Below, piece by piece: positions 34,423 through 43,778 of a stretch of DNA of 64,000 nucleotides. Source of the stretch: an uncultured Pseudomonadota bacterium (GTDB taxonomy: Bacteria; Pseudomonadota; Gammaproteobacteria; Steroidobacterales; Steroidobacteraceae); assembly GCA_903862885.1 (NCBI GenBank), contig CAIOZU010000035.1, positions 124,001-188,000 on the forward strand, written 5' to 3'. Each line of letters begins with the position of its first letter. Within the stretch, counting starts at the first letter, position 1. The notes under the pieces were generated by a model. It did no database searches and was not told the DNA's origin. It saw only the letters and a program-made list of their open reading frames with translations. A program made the translations under genes and the position numbers.

Positions 34423-35403
34423 CTATAGTCGGCCAAGCACCTGATCGGTGAACAATGACATGCATTGCCACGCGCGCGCCAGCGGAACGCCACCGGCCAA
34501 CGGGTGCAGGATGGGCTGATAGTCACCCCCCCGCGCTGTTATCCGCGCCAGACACTCCTCAGGCGTCAGAATGGAATAAATCCCCTGCTCGCGCAATGCC
34601 GCGAGCGTCAGTTGATCTGACTGATGATGGCGAGGCACATCCGGGTTCGCCCAGGCGCTGTACTGAGCCAGCTCGCGCATGAAGTACGGACCCAACTCCT
34701 CCCACGCCTGATCCGGGTTCGGATCAATGAACAGCAACGACAAATCCCGATGCACCTCGACCCGCCCGGGGGTCCCTAGGCGTTGGCATTCCGCCCAGTA
34801 GAAGGCCTCGAGCTCAGGCATCGGCTGAGGCGGCATAAAAGGCAATCCAAAACGGGCAGCGCGACGCGCGGCCGGCTGACTCATCCCGCCGCAGTAAAAA
34901 GGGGGATGTGGCTGACTGTAGGGCCGCGGCGACACATGAATCGCCCGACCCCGGTACTGCATGGGCTGAGTGCCCCACGCCGCCAATAGCGTCTCGATCA
35001 GAAAATCACTCGCCTGTCCCCGCGTGGACCAGTCTCGATCGAAGGCGTGGTATTCCGACGGTCGATAGCCCTGACCCAGCACGAACACAAAGCGACCGCG
35101 ACTGGCGAGATCCAGCATGGCGATCTCCTCCGCCAAACGGATGGGATCATAGAGCGTGCCAAGCAAGGCATTGGCGCGAACCGTCACTCGCTGAGTGCGA
35201 CTGACGATCATCCCGGCCATCACCAGCGGTGATGACAACCAACCAATCTCCGCGTCGTGATGCTCCTCCACATTGACGATCGCAAAACCACCCGCATCCG
35301 CCATGGCCGCCATCTCAATCGCCGCCTGATAGCGATCCGCCTCCACTGTCGGATCGCTGGCGGCACCACTTAAGTTGATGCGCAACACCGCCTTAACTGC
35401 CAT
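34423..35403 (-). CDS. luciferase-like (LLM) monooxygenase, probably FMN type
   Basis: A 326-residue member of the bacterial luciferase-like TIM-barrel family. The segment NVEEHHDAEI matches the EHH motif common in FMN-using alkanal-type monooxygenases, and the GRFVFVLGQGYRPSEY strand and FYCGGMSQPAARRAA are typical. I chose the ATG at 35403 with a GGGG upstream, nine residues in from the longest frame. Family members use FMNH2 or F420. The EHH segment favours FMN here, but it is not proof. It is preceded by the CMD-like gene (103 bp) and followed by an SDR. Confidence 0.84.
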   Translation of the reverse strand: MAVKAVLRINLSGAASDPTVEADRYQAAIEMAAMADAGGFAIVNVEEHHDAEIGWLSSPLVMAGMIVSRTQRVTVRANALLGTLYDPIRLAEEIAMLDLASRGRFVFVLGQGYRPSEYHAFDRDWSTRGQASDFLIETLLAAWGTQPMQYRGRAIHVSPRPYSQPHPPFYCGGMSQPAARRAARFGLPFMPPQPMPELEAFYWAECQRLGTPGRVEVHRDLSLLFIDPNPDQAWEELGPYFMRELAQYSAWANPDVPRHHQSDQLTLAALREQGIYSILTPEECLARITARGGDYQPILHPLAGGVPLARAWQCMSLFTDQVLGRL

Positions 35404-35506
35404 TCGATTCCCCCGCTTCTGCTCACACACAACGGCAGCGCGATGCGCGCCGGACGATACGTCGCCCAGTCAAAGGCGCTGCCGGTCAATCACTGGCCTT
35501 GTGGAT

Positions 35507-35875
35507 TTACGCTTTTTTCAGCACATCGCCCAAGGCCGTGTGCAGTTTCGAGCCGCGCGGATAACCCACATATTGGGTCAGGAAAAGGATGGCCTCTTGC
35601 AGCTGCGCTGCATCGAGCTCACCTCGCTGCAGAGCGGCCGCGGCCTGAATACGAAACACCGCCTCTTCACCTTGGGCAGCGATCGCCCCTAACAGCAGTA
35701 AGCGACGGTCGCGAAACGACAACACATCAGACGACCACAGCTCGCCAAAGAGCGTCTCCAACATAAAATCGATATACCGGCTCTGTCCCACTGGGGGCAG
35801 ATGCTCGGTGATCCAATCGCCATACACCTCTTTGATGGTGCTCAGGCCAAGGGCCCGCCGGTCGAGATCGGTCAT
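35507..35875 (-). CDS. carboxymuconolactone decarboxylase-like protein
   Basis: A 122-residue all-helical protein of the carboxymuconolactone decarboxylase/AhpD family. It is recognised from the WSSDVLSFRDRRLLLLGAIAAQGEE helix and the QEAILFLTQYVGYPRG helix. The CxxC redox pair of AhpD is absent, so it is not a peroxidase of that kind. Such proteins are frequent in aromatic and terpenoid catabolic clusters with no known reaction. It lies 20 bp downstream of the P450. Confidence 0.8.
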   Translation of the reverse strand: MTDLDRRALGLSTIKEVYGDWITEHLPPVGQSRYIDFMLETLFGELWSSDVLSFRDRRLLLLGAIAAQGEEAVFRIQAAAALQRGELDAAQLQEAILFLTQYVGYPRGSKLHTALGDVLKKA

Positions 35876-35895
35876 AGCAGCGATACTCCGTCCAG

Positions 35896-37068
35896 TTAAA
35901 ATTGAATCGGCAAGCGCGAATAGCCGCGCACGTTAGGATTGTGTGCCAACTGAAGACCCGACTCCTCAATCTGGTAGTCAGGCATCAATCTTAAAATCTC
36001 TTCAAACACCACGCGGATCTCAAGCCGAGCGAGCGCCGCACCTAGGCACGCATGCGTGCCATGTCCAAACGCCATATGCTCGCGCGAGCCACGCCGAATA
36101 TCAAAGGTTTCTGCATTGGGAAACTTTTCCTCATCGCGGCCCGCCGAGACAATGCATAACCCAACGCGCTGGCCTTTCTTGAGTTGCTTGCCGCGCATTT
36201 CAATGTCTTGCGCCACGATGCGTACAATAATCTGCGATGAGCCATCAAAACGCAGCAACTCCTCCACCGCCTGGGGAATCAACGAGGGATCATCCACCAG
36301 CCAGCGACGCTGTTCGGGGTGCTGCCAGAGCCTCAGCGCCAAGTTACCCATCGTTTTCGTGGTGGTCTCATTCCCTGCAATCGCAAACAAGATCAGCGCG
36401 CCGATCACCTCCGCATGACTCATGACCGCCTCGGTCTCTGCACGAATCAGCGCGCCAAGCAAACTGCCATCCATAGACATCGATAGATGCGTTGCTACAT
36501 GCTGTTCAAAATACGCTGCGAGACCCATGTATCCAGCGACGTTTCGTGGTGACACGTCATGCTGCTTGTCTTCGCGCGCAATCAAATCATCTGCCCAGCC
36601 GCGCACATTATCTTGGTCGGTCGCCGGTATCTTTAGCAGCACAGCCAGCACATCCATTGGTATCCGAGCGGCGAGATCGCCCACAAAATCCAAGCGCCCT
36701 GAAGACAGGTGGGGTTTTAGAAACTCGCGCGTGCGTCGGCGCGTGTAGTCTTCGAGCACCTTCATCTTCTCTGGTGTAAACAGCGGTGCAAATAAGCGAC
36801 GCACCCGCGAATGATCAGGCGGGTCGGTGGAGATGAACATGGGATAAGGGAATTTATCGACGGCGTCGGCCTCAAGCGCCACGGCACCCGCACTGGCGAA
36901 GGTTTTAAAGTCACGAAAGGCTTGATGGACATCCGCCCATTTGGTGAGCAACCAAAACCCCCGTTGGCGATTAAAATACACCGGGTCCTGTTCCCGTAAC
37001 CGACGATAGTAGGGGTAAGGATCCCATTGAAACCCGTGATCGTAGGGATCGAGTTCAGCACTGTCCAT
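35896..37068 (-). CDS. cytochrome P450
   Basis: A 390-residue soluble class I P450 that would hydroxylate a hydrophobic substrate. The oxygen-binding I helix is AGNETT (231-236), the ExxR is E269-R272, and the haem loop FGHGTHACLG (334-343) has its cysteine at 341. I chose the second ATG, with AGGATGATC before it, giving start 37068. A first ATG at 37074 is possible. The partner ferredoxin ends 17 bp upstream; no ferredoxin reductase is in the window. Family membership among CYP is not decided here; CYP125/142-like or terpenoid P450s are options. Confidence 0.93.
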   Translation of the reverse strand: MDSAELDPYDHGFQWDPYPYYRRLREQDPVYFNRQRGFWLLTKWADVHQAFRDFKTFASAGAVALEADAVDKFPYPMFISTDPPDHSRVRRLFAPLFTPEKMKVLEDYTRRRTREFLKPHLSSGRLDFVGDLAARIPMDVLAVLLKIPATDQDNVRGWADDLIAREDKQHDVSPRNVAGYMGLAAYFEQHVATHLSMSMDGSLLGALIRAETEAVMSHAEVIGALILFAIAGNETTTKTMGNLALRLWQHPEQRRWLVDDPSLIPQAVEELLRFDGSSQIIVRIVAQDIEMRGKQLKKGQRVGLCIVSAGRDEEKFPNAETFDIRRGSREHMAFGHGTHACLGAALARLEIRVVFEEILRLMPDYQIEESGLQLAHNPNVRGYSRLPIQF

Positions 37069-37085
37069 GATCATCCTTCGGGCCT

Positions 37086-37403
37086 TTATCCCTGAGAGGG
37101 GGGCAACATCACCTCAATTCCATCCAAACTCGAGGTCAAGGTCACCTGGCAGCCGAGTCGACTGTCGGCGCGTCGATAGGTGACTGCGTCTAGCATCTCA
37201 AGCTCACCTGAGCGGGGGCCTTCTAGTGTTTGTTGCCATGGTGCAGATACATAACAGTGGCAGGTGGCGCACGAGCACACCCCGCCGCACATACCCTCGA
37301 CGCCCGGCACCATATTTAACAGCGCCGCCTCCATCAAGGTACCGCCCGGCTCCACCTCAACCGTTTGGCGCGTGCCGTCACTTAAAATAAAGACCACTTT
37401 CAT
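37086..37403 (-). CDS. 2Fe-2S ferredoxin (adrenodoxin type)
   Basis: A 105-residue vertebrate/putidaredoxin-type ferredoxin. Cluster ligands are C39-x5-C45-x2-C48 and C85, and a VEPGGTLMEAALLN segment precedes them. It passes electrons to the P450 encoded 17 bp downstream. The extra cysteines C43 and C50 are unusual but may be only surface residues. It heads the operon, with about 160 bp of intergenic sequence before the divergent aldehyde dehydrogenase. Confidence 0.92.
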   Translation of the reverse strand: MKVVFILSDGTRQTVEVEPGGTLMEAALLNMVPGVEGMCGGVCSCATCHCYVSAPWQQTLEGPRSGELEMLDAVTYRRADSRLGCQVTLTSSLDGIEVMLPPSQG

Positions 37404-37567
37404 AAACGGCTCACCCCACCCACCGCCTAACTACCCGCGACCTGACCGAAGCCTACTGCGCTTCCAAGCGAAACACAGCTGGTCTACACTAAGTTCACGG
37501 ACCCCATTCGTCAATGACGTTGAGGCACTGCTCCCGCCCCTCGGCCGCTTGAGAGATTATCTCCCCC

Positions 37568-39034
37568 ATGATCACTCCTCCCTCTTGGCGTTCTGAGTTG
37601 TATATCGATGGTCAATCGCGTCCCGCAGAGGGCAGCCGCGAGTACCCGAATATCGGCCCCGCCACCGGCGAGGTCATCGGAAGCGCGGCTGATGCCTCCA
37701 TCGACGACGTGGATCAAGCCATCGACGCCGCGCGTCGCGCCTTTGACGCCGAGCGTTGGTCAAGCGATCGTGGGCTTCGAGTGGCGAGCCTGCAGCGTTT
37801 ACGCACGGCGATGGGAGAATTAGCCGACGAGTGGCGCCCGCACATCGCCGCTGAGACCGGCGCCCCGCTGGGACTCACCTACGGCTATCAGCTTGATTTG
37901 CCGATCCGCTTTATGGATTGGACGATCGCACTCGCCGAACGCTATGTATTCGAGCGGGACATTGGGGTCACGCATGCCATGCAGATGCCCACCCGCCGGC
38001 TGGTGGTCAAAGAGGCGGCAGGTGTCGTCGGTGCGATTACGCCCTGGAACGCACCGGTACAGATTAATCTTGCCAAATGCATCGCCGCCCTCGGTGCGGG
38101 CTGCACGGTGGTACTGAAAGCAGCCCCAGAGACGCCCTGGTCAGCGGCCCTGCTGGGTGCTGCCGCCGCACGCGCGCAGTTACCCGCCGGCGTTCTCAAT
38201 ATCCTCACCAGCAACGACAAAGCAAGCGCAGGTGAATACTTAGTCGCTGACCCGCGAGTGGATGTCATTTCATTCACAGGCTCCACCGCCACCGGGCGCC
38301 ACATCATGGCCGCGGCCGCCAGCACGCTGAAAAAAGTATTTTTGGAGCTGGGTGGAAAATCCGCCAACATCGTTTTAGACGATGCGCAATTTCCCGACGC
38401 GCTCTACAGCAGTCTCGCCGTCTGCTATCACGCCGGACAAGGCTGTAGCATCCCCACCCGCCTGCTTGTGCACCGATCGCGCTATGCAGAGGCGGAAGCC
38501 CTCATCAAGGGATTATTTGAGTCACTACCCTATGGAGACCCCCACAGTCGCGACCAGATTCTGGGCCCCGTGGTCTCAGCCACGCAGCGCGCGCGCGTGC
38601 TTGAGTATATTCGTATCGGTGTGGCAGAAGGCGCCCGACTGGTCACCGGCGGTCGCGTACCGCCTCATCTGACCAAGGGCCACTACATTGAGCCTACGCT
38701 CTTCGCCGATGTCGACAACGGGATGCGCATCGCACAAGAGGAGATTTTTGGGCCGGTGCTGGTGATGATTCCGTTTGACAACGATGATCAAGCCGTTCGC
38801 ATTGCCAATGAGTCGATCTATGGTCTGGCGGGGACGGTGCATTCACAAAACACCGAGCGGGCACTGGCAGTGGCACGACGCATCCGTGCGGGTACCCTCA
38901 ACTTGAACGCCGGCAATGCTTTTGATGCCGACGCCCCCTTTGGCGGCTACAAGCAAAGCGGCATCGGTCGCGAGATGGGTCTTGAGGGCTTTGAAGAGTA
39001 TCTACAGACAAAAACCATCGGTATACCCGCCTAA
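37568..39034 (+). CDS. aldehyde dehydrogenase
   Basis: A 488-residue NAD(P)+ aldehyde dehydrogenase. The oxyanion asparagine is N161 (PWN), the general base is E260 in LELGGKSANI and the nucleophile is C293 in GQGCSIPTR. The SFTGST NAD motif and the EEIFGPVL segment are also present. The substrate could be an alkanal, a steroid-side-chain aldehyde, or a product of the divergent P450 operon. The YVTN propeller gene starts 49 bp downstream on the same strand. Confidence 0.9.
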   Translation: MITPPSWRSELYIDGQSRPAEGSREYPNIGPATGEVIGSAADASIDDVDQAIDAARRAFDAERWSSDRGLRVASLQRLRTAMGELADEWRPHIAAETGAPLGLTYGYQLDLPIRFMDWTIALAERYVFERDIGVTHAMQMPTRRLVVKEAAGVVGAITPWNAPVQINLAKCIAALGAGCTVVLKAAPETPWSAALLGAAAARAQLPAGVLNILTSNDKASAGEYLVADPRVDVISFTGSTATGRHIMAAAASTLKKVFLELGGKSANIVLDDAQFPDALYSSLAVCYHAGQGCSIPTRLLVHRSRYAEAEALIKGLFESLPYGDPHSRDQILGPVVSATQRARVLEYIRIGVAEGARLVTGGRVPPHLTKGHYIEPTLFADVDNGMRIAQEEIFGPVLVMIPFDNDDQAVRIANESIYGLAGTVHSQNTERALAVARRIRAGTLNLNAGNAFDADAPFGGYKQSGIGREMGLEGFEEYLQTKTIGIPA

Positions 39035-39083
39035 CTGGGCAGCGCACCACGCACGAGATACACCGCCACGCTTTGGATAACCC

Positions 39084-40184
39084 ATGACCCCTTCGCTTCT
39101 AACCGCTCACCTGGCTCGCCGCGCTGGCACACTAGGACTTTGTCTCCTGCCGTGGCTGCCCTTGCAAGCCATCGCGGTCGATGCGCGATCGACCGCTGCG
39201 CCCAGCGCCGTCTCGACACCCGATTACAGCATCTGGATATCAAATGAAAGCACCGGTGAGGTGCTGGTCATGGAGGAGCCGACGCACCACATCGCCACAC
39301 GCATTGCGGTCGGCCGCCGGCCACGCGGACTCATCTATGCCGCAGGACAGGTCTTTGTGGCAGTCACCGGCAGCCCCAGCGCCGCGCCCACAGTGGATCC
39401 GAGCACGCTACCACCTGCCGATAAGAGCGCGGATGGCATCGTGGTGATCGATGCCCTCTCACGCCAGATCCAGCGCGTCCTGCGCGTGGCTTCTGACCCC
39501 GAAATCATCGCCGTGAATGCCGCAGGCACCGAACTGTACGTGGCGAGCGAAGACACGGGCCAAGTGGTCGTGATCGACACGCGAACCGGTCAGCTGCAAG
39601 CGAGCCTAAACGTCGGCGCTGAACCGGAAGGGGTCACGCTGAGTCCACGGGGTGAGATCGCACTCGCCGCCTCGGAGGCTGACGGCACGGTGAGTTGGAT
39701 TGATACCCGAACGCGACGCGTGCTGGGCACCGTGAAGGTGGGCCTTCGACCGCGCGGTGTGTGCTTTTCACGAGATGGTAGGCAAGCGTACGTCGCGGTC
39801 GAGAGCGGCCACGCGGTAGTCGCACTGGATGTGGCTCAGCGGCGCGTGCGGCTGACACGCGAACTCCTTCCGGGCGAACGACCCATGACGGTCCTGCCCT
39901 CATGGGATGACGCGCATCTGTATGTCAGCACCGGCCGCGGTAAGACGGTGCTCGCCTTGAATCCCATCGATCTATCCACTCAAAGCAGCGTAGAAGTCGG
40001 CATACGACCCTGGGGACTCGCCTTGAGTCCGGATGGTCGTGCCCTGTATTCGGCCAATGGGCCGTCTGGCACCGTGTCGATCATCGATACAGCCGACTTC
40101 ACCGTCACCACCGTCATCACAACCGACGGCCAACCCTGGGGAGTGACTCCGGTGCCTGACCACCACACGATAGCCACGCCCTAG
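39084..40184 (+). CDS. secreted YVTN-type beta-propeller protein
   Basis: A 366-residue exported protein. A signal peptide (about 1-32, ending LQAIAVDA) is followed by repeated blades such as NAAGTELYVASEDTG, SPDGRALYSANG and FSRDGRQAYVAVESG, each ending with a VxxIDTRTG-like strand. This is the seven-bladed YVTN/NHL-like layout found in proteins often linked with PQQ-dependent catabolism. No catalytic residue is known. It may scaffold a periplasmic enzyme or act in substrate handling. A PQQ dehydrogenase is encoded on the opposite strand of the same region, which fits that link. Confidence 0.84.
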   Translation: MTPSLLTAHLARRAGTLGLCLLPWLPLQAIAVDARSTAAPSAVSTPDYSIWISNESTGEVLVMEEPTHHIATRIAVGRRPRGLIYAAGQVFVAVTGSPSAAPTVDPSTLPPADKSADGIVVIDALSRQIQRVLRVASDPEIIAVNAAGTELYVASEDTGQVVVIDTRTGQLQASLNVGAEPEGVTLSPRGEIALAASEADGTVSWIDTRTRRVLGTVKVGLRPRGVCFSRDGRQAYVAVESGHAVVALDVAQRRVRLTRELLPGERPMTVLPSWDDAHLYVSTGRGKTVLALNPIDLSTQSSVEVGIRPWGLALSPDGRALYSANGPSGTVSIIDTADFTVTTVITTDGQPWGVTPVPDHHTIATP

Positions 40185-40312
40185 CAAGGGCACGCCCGGC
40201 AAGCGCCTATAGTATTGGCCGCAGAGCCAGTGCTACAGTCATCCACGCCGATTGGCACGATCCGCCGCACACTCACCCACCGCACTCGTTTTCTTCGCCG
40301 GAGCATCACTTC

Positions 40313-41242
40313 ATGGCCTTAGATCCAAAGATCACCGAATTCCTCAAGATGCCCGGCATGGAGTTACTCCCCCCACCTGAAGGCGTCACCCCCGCCATGA
40401 TGCGCGCGGGCATGAAAGCCCAACCGGCACCGGTGGTGCTTGCAGACATTCACAGTAGCAAAGACCTCTCCGTGAACACCCGGGCGGGCTCACTGATGAC
40501 GCGCATCTATCGGCCGTCTGCCACGCGATCACTGCCGCTGATCGTCTATTTTCACGGCGGTGGCTTTGTGCTGTGTGATCTGGATACCCACGACGCGCTC
40601 TGTCGCGATCTGGCCAATGCCACCGGCTGTGTCGTGGCCTCCGTCGACTACCGTTTAGCACCTGAGACTCGTTTCCCGGGTCCGCTGGAGGATTGCTATG
40701 ACGCGTTGTGTGATCTGGTCAAGCAGGCCAGTGCACTGGATATTGACCCGACTCGCGTGGCGGTGGCTGGTGACAGCGCAGGCGCCAACTTAGCAGCCGC
40801 GACAGCGCTCTTAGCGCGTGACCTTGGCGGCCCCACACTGCGCCACCAAACACTGATCTACCCCTGTTTAGATCCCGCCTGTGAGTCAGTGTCCATGCGT
40901 ACTCTGTCGCGCGGTCACTTTTTAACGCAAGACATGATGAAGTGGTTTTGGGCGCAATATCTTAGAAGCCCTGAGGACGCCAAGAATCCATTGGCCTCGC
41001 CGCTGTGCAGCACCGACTTAAGTCGTCTGCCGCCGACCACTCTGATCACCGCAGAATATGACCTACCGCGCGACGAAGGCGAACTGTATGCCGACCGACT
41101 CCGCGCCGCGGGTGTGGCTGTCGTCGGTCGACGCTACTTAGGCATGATCCATGGCTTTGTTAGCCTGCCCTTGGTCACTGACGTCGCAAAGAATGCCCTA
41201 AGCGATTTGGCTCACGACATCCGCAGCGCGCTCTTCGCGTAA
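40313..41242 (+). CDS. alpha/beta hydrolase of the hormone-sensitive lipase family
   Basis: A 309-residue esterase of family IV. HGGGF at 81-85 is the oxyanion loop, the nucleophile is S155 in GDSAG, the acid is D250 in AEYD and the base is H280 in IHGF. No signal peptide is evident. Such enzymes hydrolyse short acyl esters and lactones; the BVMO at 49519 could give such a product, though the genes are not adjacent. It is not the HsaD type, whose motifs differ. Confidence 0.9.
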   Translation: MALDPKITEFLKMPGMELLPPPEGVTPAMMRAGMKAQPAPVVLADIHSSKDLSVNTRAGSLMTRIYRPSATRSLPLIVYFHGGGFVLCDLDTHDALCRDLANATGCVVASVDYRLAPETRFPGPLEDCYDALCDLVKQASALDIDPTRVAVAGDSAGANLAAATALLARDLGGPTLRHQTLIYPCLDPACESVSMRTLSRGHFLTQDMMKWFWAQYLRSPEDAKNPLASPLCSTDLSRLPPTTLITAEYDLPRDEGELYADRLRAAGVAVVGRRYLGMIHGFVSLPLVTDVAKNALSDLAHDIRSALFA

Positions 41243-41247
41243 TGCAC

Positions 41248-41285
41248 GCGAGTGAGGACCCCACTCGCTCGCACTAGAGCGAGCG
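41248..41285. terminator. overlapping inverted repeats at convergent gene ends
   Basis: Between the converging esterase and EthD-like genes are two alternative stems. One is GCGAGTG (41248-41254) with CACTCGC (41262-41268). The other is CGCTCGC (41266-41272) with GCGAGCG (41279-41285), and it reaches into the EthD-like gene's end. They share bases and so cannot form together. There is no T run on either strand, so this is at most a weak or Rho-dependent bidirectional end. Confidence 0.45.
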
Positions 41286-41624
41286 ATACTCGTCCACACG
41301 ATAGAAGCGCGTCTGACTGCGATCAAACACGTTTTCCTCATCTGCGGCGATCGCCGCCGCGTGTGTCGGATCAGTAAACAACACCATCGCAGCGGCGTAT
41401 GCCGCCTCGTCATCAAAAAACAGCTCTGTGATGACATCAAAATCTCGGTCAGCAGCGTCGGGACTGACGATAGCGCCTTCGTCGATCAAAAAGTTGCGTC
41501 GATAATCCACAATCTGCGGCGCAATAGACCGAATCAACGGCGCATGTCGCTTTTCATAATAATCAATAAAAGCCTGGCGGCTTAATCCGGACTTACACTT
41601 CAGCAAAGCGATCACCTTAATCAT
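41274..41624 (-). CDS. EthD-domain protein
   Basis: A 116-residue single ferredoxin-like (dimeric alpha-beta barrel) protein of the EthD class. The opening IKVIALLKCKSGLSRQAFIDYYEKRHAPLI is family-typical, with YxxxHxP at residues about 23-28. EthD proteins help ether-degrading P450 systems and other pathways, with no defined reaction. It is the third gene of the SDR-sulfotransferase-EthD operon, 17 bp after the sulfotransferase. Confidence 0.83.
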   Translation of the reverse strand: MIKVIALLKCKSGLSRQAFIDYYEKRHAPLIRSIAPQIVDYRRNFLIDEGAIVSPDAADRDFDVITELFFDDEAAYAAAMVLFTDPTHAAAIAADEENVFDRSQTRFYRVDEYRSL

Positions 41625-41641
41625 AGTCCCTCCTAAACGGC

Positions 41642-42901
41642 TCAGAGCACTTCAAGCTTCACTGGGAAGCGATCGGTGTAAAACGCAAAGCGCTGGTGCA
41701 AGGCGTTGGGATCTAAAGCAAAGTCGCGTCGCAGGTCGTATGCCATCTGACCATCCTTACCGCGACGATGCGCGTCTAAGTAGTCCGTGAGTTTGCTTCG
41801 GGTGCTCGCATCCAAGGCCAGACTGCTCTTCGCATACACTGCCTCCAGCACGTTCCATGGCTCTGCCATGAATCGGTCAAAGTAGCAGTCGACACTGACC
41901 GCGGCGGGCACGAGCGCTCGCTCACCCACACAACGCTGCAGCAAATGCTCGATCCGATCAATCCAATAAGTCGCCAAGTCAGCCAAGCGCGGCTTTGGGC
42001 GCTGAATCCGCTGCGTGTAGGCTTGCATGGTAATAATCGACTGGATCACCGCCACCGGATCACGGTGCGTGAACACCACCGTCGCATCGGAGAACGTTTT
42101 CAGCAGTACCGGCAGCTGTTCTAGGTGCTGAGGACACTTGAGGACCCAAGGCTTCTGCGGCCCGCCGCGTTGCCACTGCAGCAGTTTCAACACGCGCTTC
42201 ATATACGCGTAATGCGGCGTCTGGTCGGTTTGATAATACTGATCCCGCCAACGCGGTGACATACACAGCCACTCGAAGTTATAAGAAGCGAAATCAGGCC
42301 CCATGAGCTCCAACTCTTCATGAATGTGCTCCGGGTTCATGGCATGCATGGCAGCGAGCAGCGGTGTCACCTGCTGCATGCCTGCCCACGTCTGTGCACA
42401 GCGCCGATAACGCGGGTCTGTGCCATCCGCATCCATCGGCTCCGAGGGCAAAGGCACCGGCTCGTAGGACTCCCACAGCGGGAGGGAGTGAAAGCGATCA
42501 TCCGCGGCCAGCAGGTTGACCAAATGGGTGGTGCCGGTACGCGGCAAACCCACCACGATCACCGGCCGCACGATCGGTTGAGCCTCTATCTCAGGATGGC
42601 GCTTAACGGTGTCCTCAATCAGTAGTCGGTTGCTTGCATAGCGCACCAAGTAACCCTGCAGCACACTGCGATGCAGTCCCGTTAACTCCTGATCGCCACC
42701 CCACTCTGAGCACAGCGCACGAAGACGGGGAAGAAAGTCCAGCGACCCAAAGTCAGTGAATCCCGTGCGCTTCTTGGCTAATTCCAAAATGGCTTCCGCC
42801 GTGAACTCGACGGTCAGCGTGTCACCATAGGCCAGCGCACCGATCTGAGCGGCGTTGAGCTGAGGTTCTGCCAGATCATCAATCCGTAACACCGTGCCCA
42901 T
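41642..42901 (-). CDS. sulfotransferase-family protein (copy 2)
   Basis: A 419-residue PAPS-type sulfotransferase. The 5'-phosphosulfate loop is VVGLPRTGTTHLVN and the 3'-phosphate segment is VVFTHRDPVAVIQS. It shares overall length, the N-terminal extension of about 110 residues and the helix WVLKCPQHLEQLPVL with copy 1 (WLLKSPDHQPYLPTL), so the two are paralogues. It begins two bases after the SDR stop, so it belongs to the SDR-sulfotransferase-EthD operon. Hydroxysteroids and secondary alcohols are plausible acceptors; no PAPS-forming gene is seen in the window. Confidence 0.85.
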   Translation of the reverse strand: MGTVLRIDDLAEPQLNAAQIGALAYGDTLTVEFTAEAILELAKKRTGFTDFGSLDFLPRLRALCSEWGGDQELTGLHRSVLQGYLVRYASNRLLIEDTVKRHPEIEAQPIVRPVIVVGLPRTGTTHLVNLLAADDRFHSLPLWESYEPVPLPSEPMDADGTDPRYRRCAQTWAGMQQVTPLLAAMHAMNPEHIHEELELMGPDFASYNFEWLCMSPRWRDQYYQTDQTPHYAYMKRVLKLLQWQRGGPQKPWVLKCPQHLEQLPVLLKTFSDATVVFTHRDPVAVIQSIITMQAYTQRIQRPKPRLADLATYWIDRIEHLLQRCVGERALVPAAVSVDCYFDRFMAEPWNVLEAVYAKSSLALDASTRSKLTDYLDAHRRGKDGQMAYDLRRDFALDPNALHQRFAFYTDRFPVKLEVL

Positions 42902-42903
42902 GC

Positions 42904-43659
42904 TCAGCCCTGCACCGAATAGCCGCCATCGACGACGAGGGTCTGACCGGTCACAAAAGAGGCCGCGCCACTGGTTAAAAACAAAATAGCCCCTGCGATC
43001 TCCGCAGGCTCACCGACTCGACCTAAGGGCGTGCGTGCAAACACCGGCGCCATCATTTCAGGCATGGACATCATCGGTCCCATCATACGACTGCGAATAA
43101 ATCCTGCAGCGATCGCATTCACACGAATGTGGTGCTTAGCCCATGCAATCGCCAAGGTCTTGGTCAGCTGCGCCAATCCACCCTTGGCGGCTCCATAACC
43201 AGGCACTACCTCAACCCCAAACAGCGACGTCAAAGAGGCCAAACCAATCACACTGGCACCGCCCTTCAAAGCACTCTTTGCAAGTGTTGGCTGAAGCCGA
43301 CTGGCTAGGCGATATGCACTGAGCAAGTTCACCTGCACCGACTTATCGAAAATTTCTGGGTCATATTCATTCTCGACCATGAAGTTGGCACCGGCGTTAT
43401 TCACCAGGATATCTACCTGCTGAGTACTCGCCGCCAACTGATCAATTTGCTCATTATTGAGCACATCCAATGATCGGTATTGGTAACCCGACAAATCCTC
43501 ATCGTACTCACTGGGGCTGCTACGGGTCCCTGTGATCGTGACGTGTGCGCCCGCGTCCTTGTAGGCCTTGGCAATGCCCGCACCGATACCGGCGGTACCA
43601 CCGGTGACCAGCACCGACGCGCCGCGGTAGTCATAGGTCACATGAGCGTAGTTCGACAT
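42904..43659 (-). CDS. SDR-family oxidoreductase
   Basis: A 251-residue classical SDR with TGGTAGIGAGIA near residue 20, ILVNNAG, an ASLTSLF strand and the active-site YGAAK. The C-terminal TGQTLVVDGGYS strand is canonical. A GGGGGA sits before the ATG. It is the first gene of a minus-strand operon with the sulfotransferase, which starts two bases after its stop. An SDR paired with a sulfotransferase suggests that the hydroxyl produced or removed is the sulfation site; that is inference. Confidence 0.86.
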   Translation of the reverse strand: MSNYAHVTYDYRGASVLVTGGTAGIGAGIAKAYKDAGAHVTITGTRSSPSEYDEDLSGYQYRSLDVLNNEQIDQLAASTQQVDILVNNAGANFMVENEYDPEIFDKSVQVNLLSAYRLASRLQPTLAKSALKGGASVIGLASLTSLFGVEVVPGYGAAKGGLAQLTKTLAIAWAKHHIRVNAIAAGFIRSRMMGPMMSMPEMMAPVFARTPLGRVGEPAEIAGAILFLTSGAASFVTGQTLVVDGGYSVQG

Positions 43660-43778
43660 CTTAGAATCCCCCTCCCGTCTGCCGTCTAGCGGATCGGCGC
43701 GCTTGCCACTCTGAAAGGTCTGTTTTAATTCATCTGATTCGTTACCATCAGCGTCTCACGAACTCACTGAGGTGTTCA

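Noticed and set aside
41248-41285. Strong bidirectional terminator
   Set aside because: Stems are only 7 bp, mutually exclusive and lack T runs; kept only as a weak feature.
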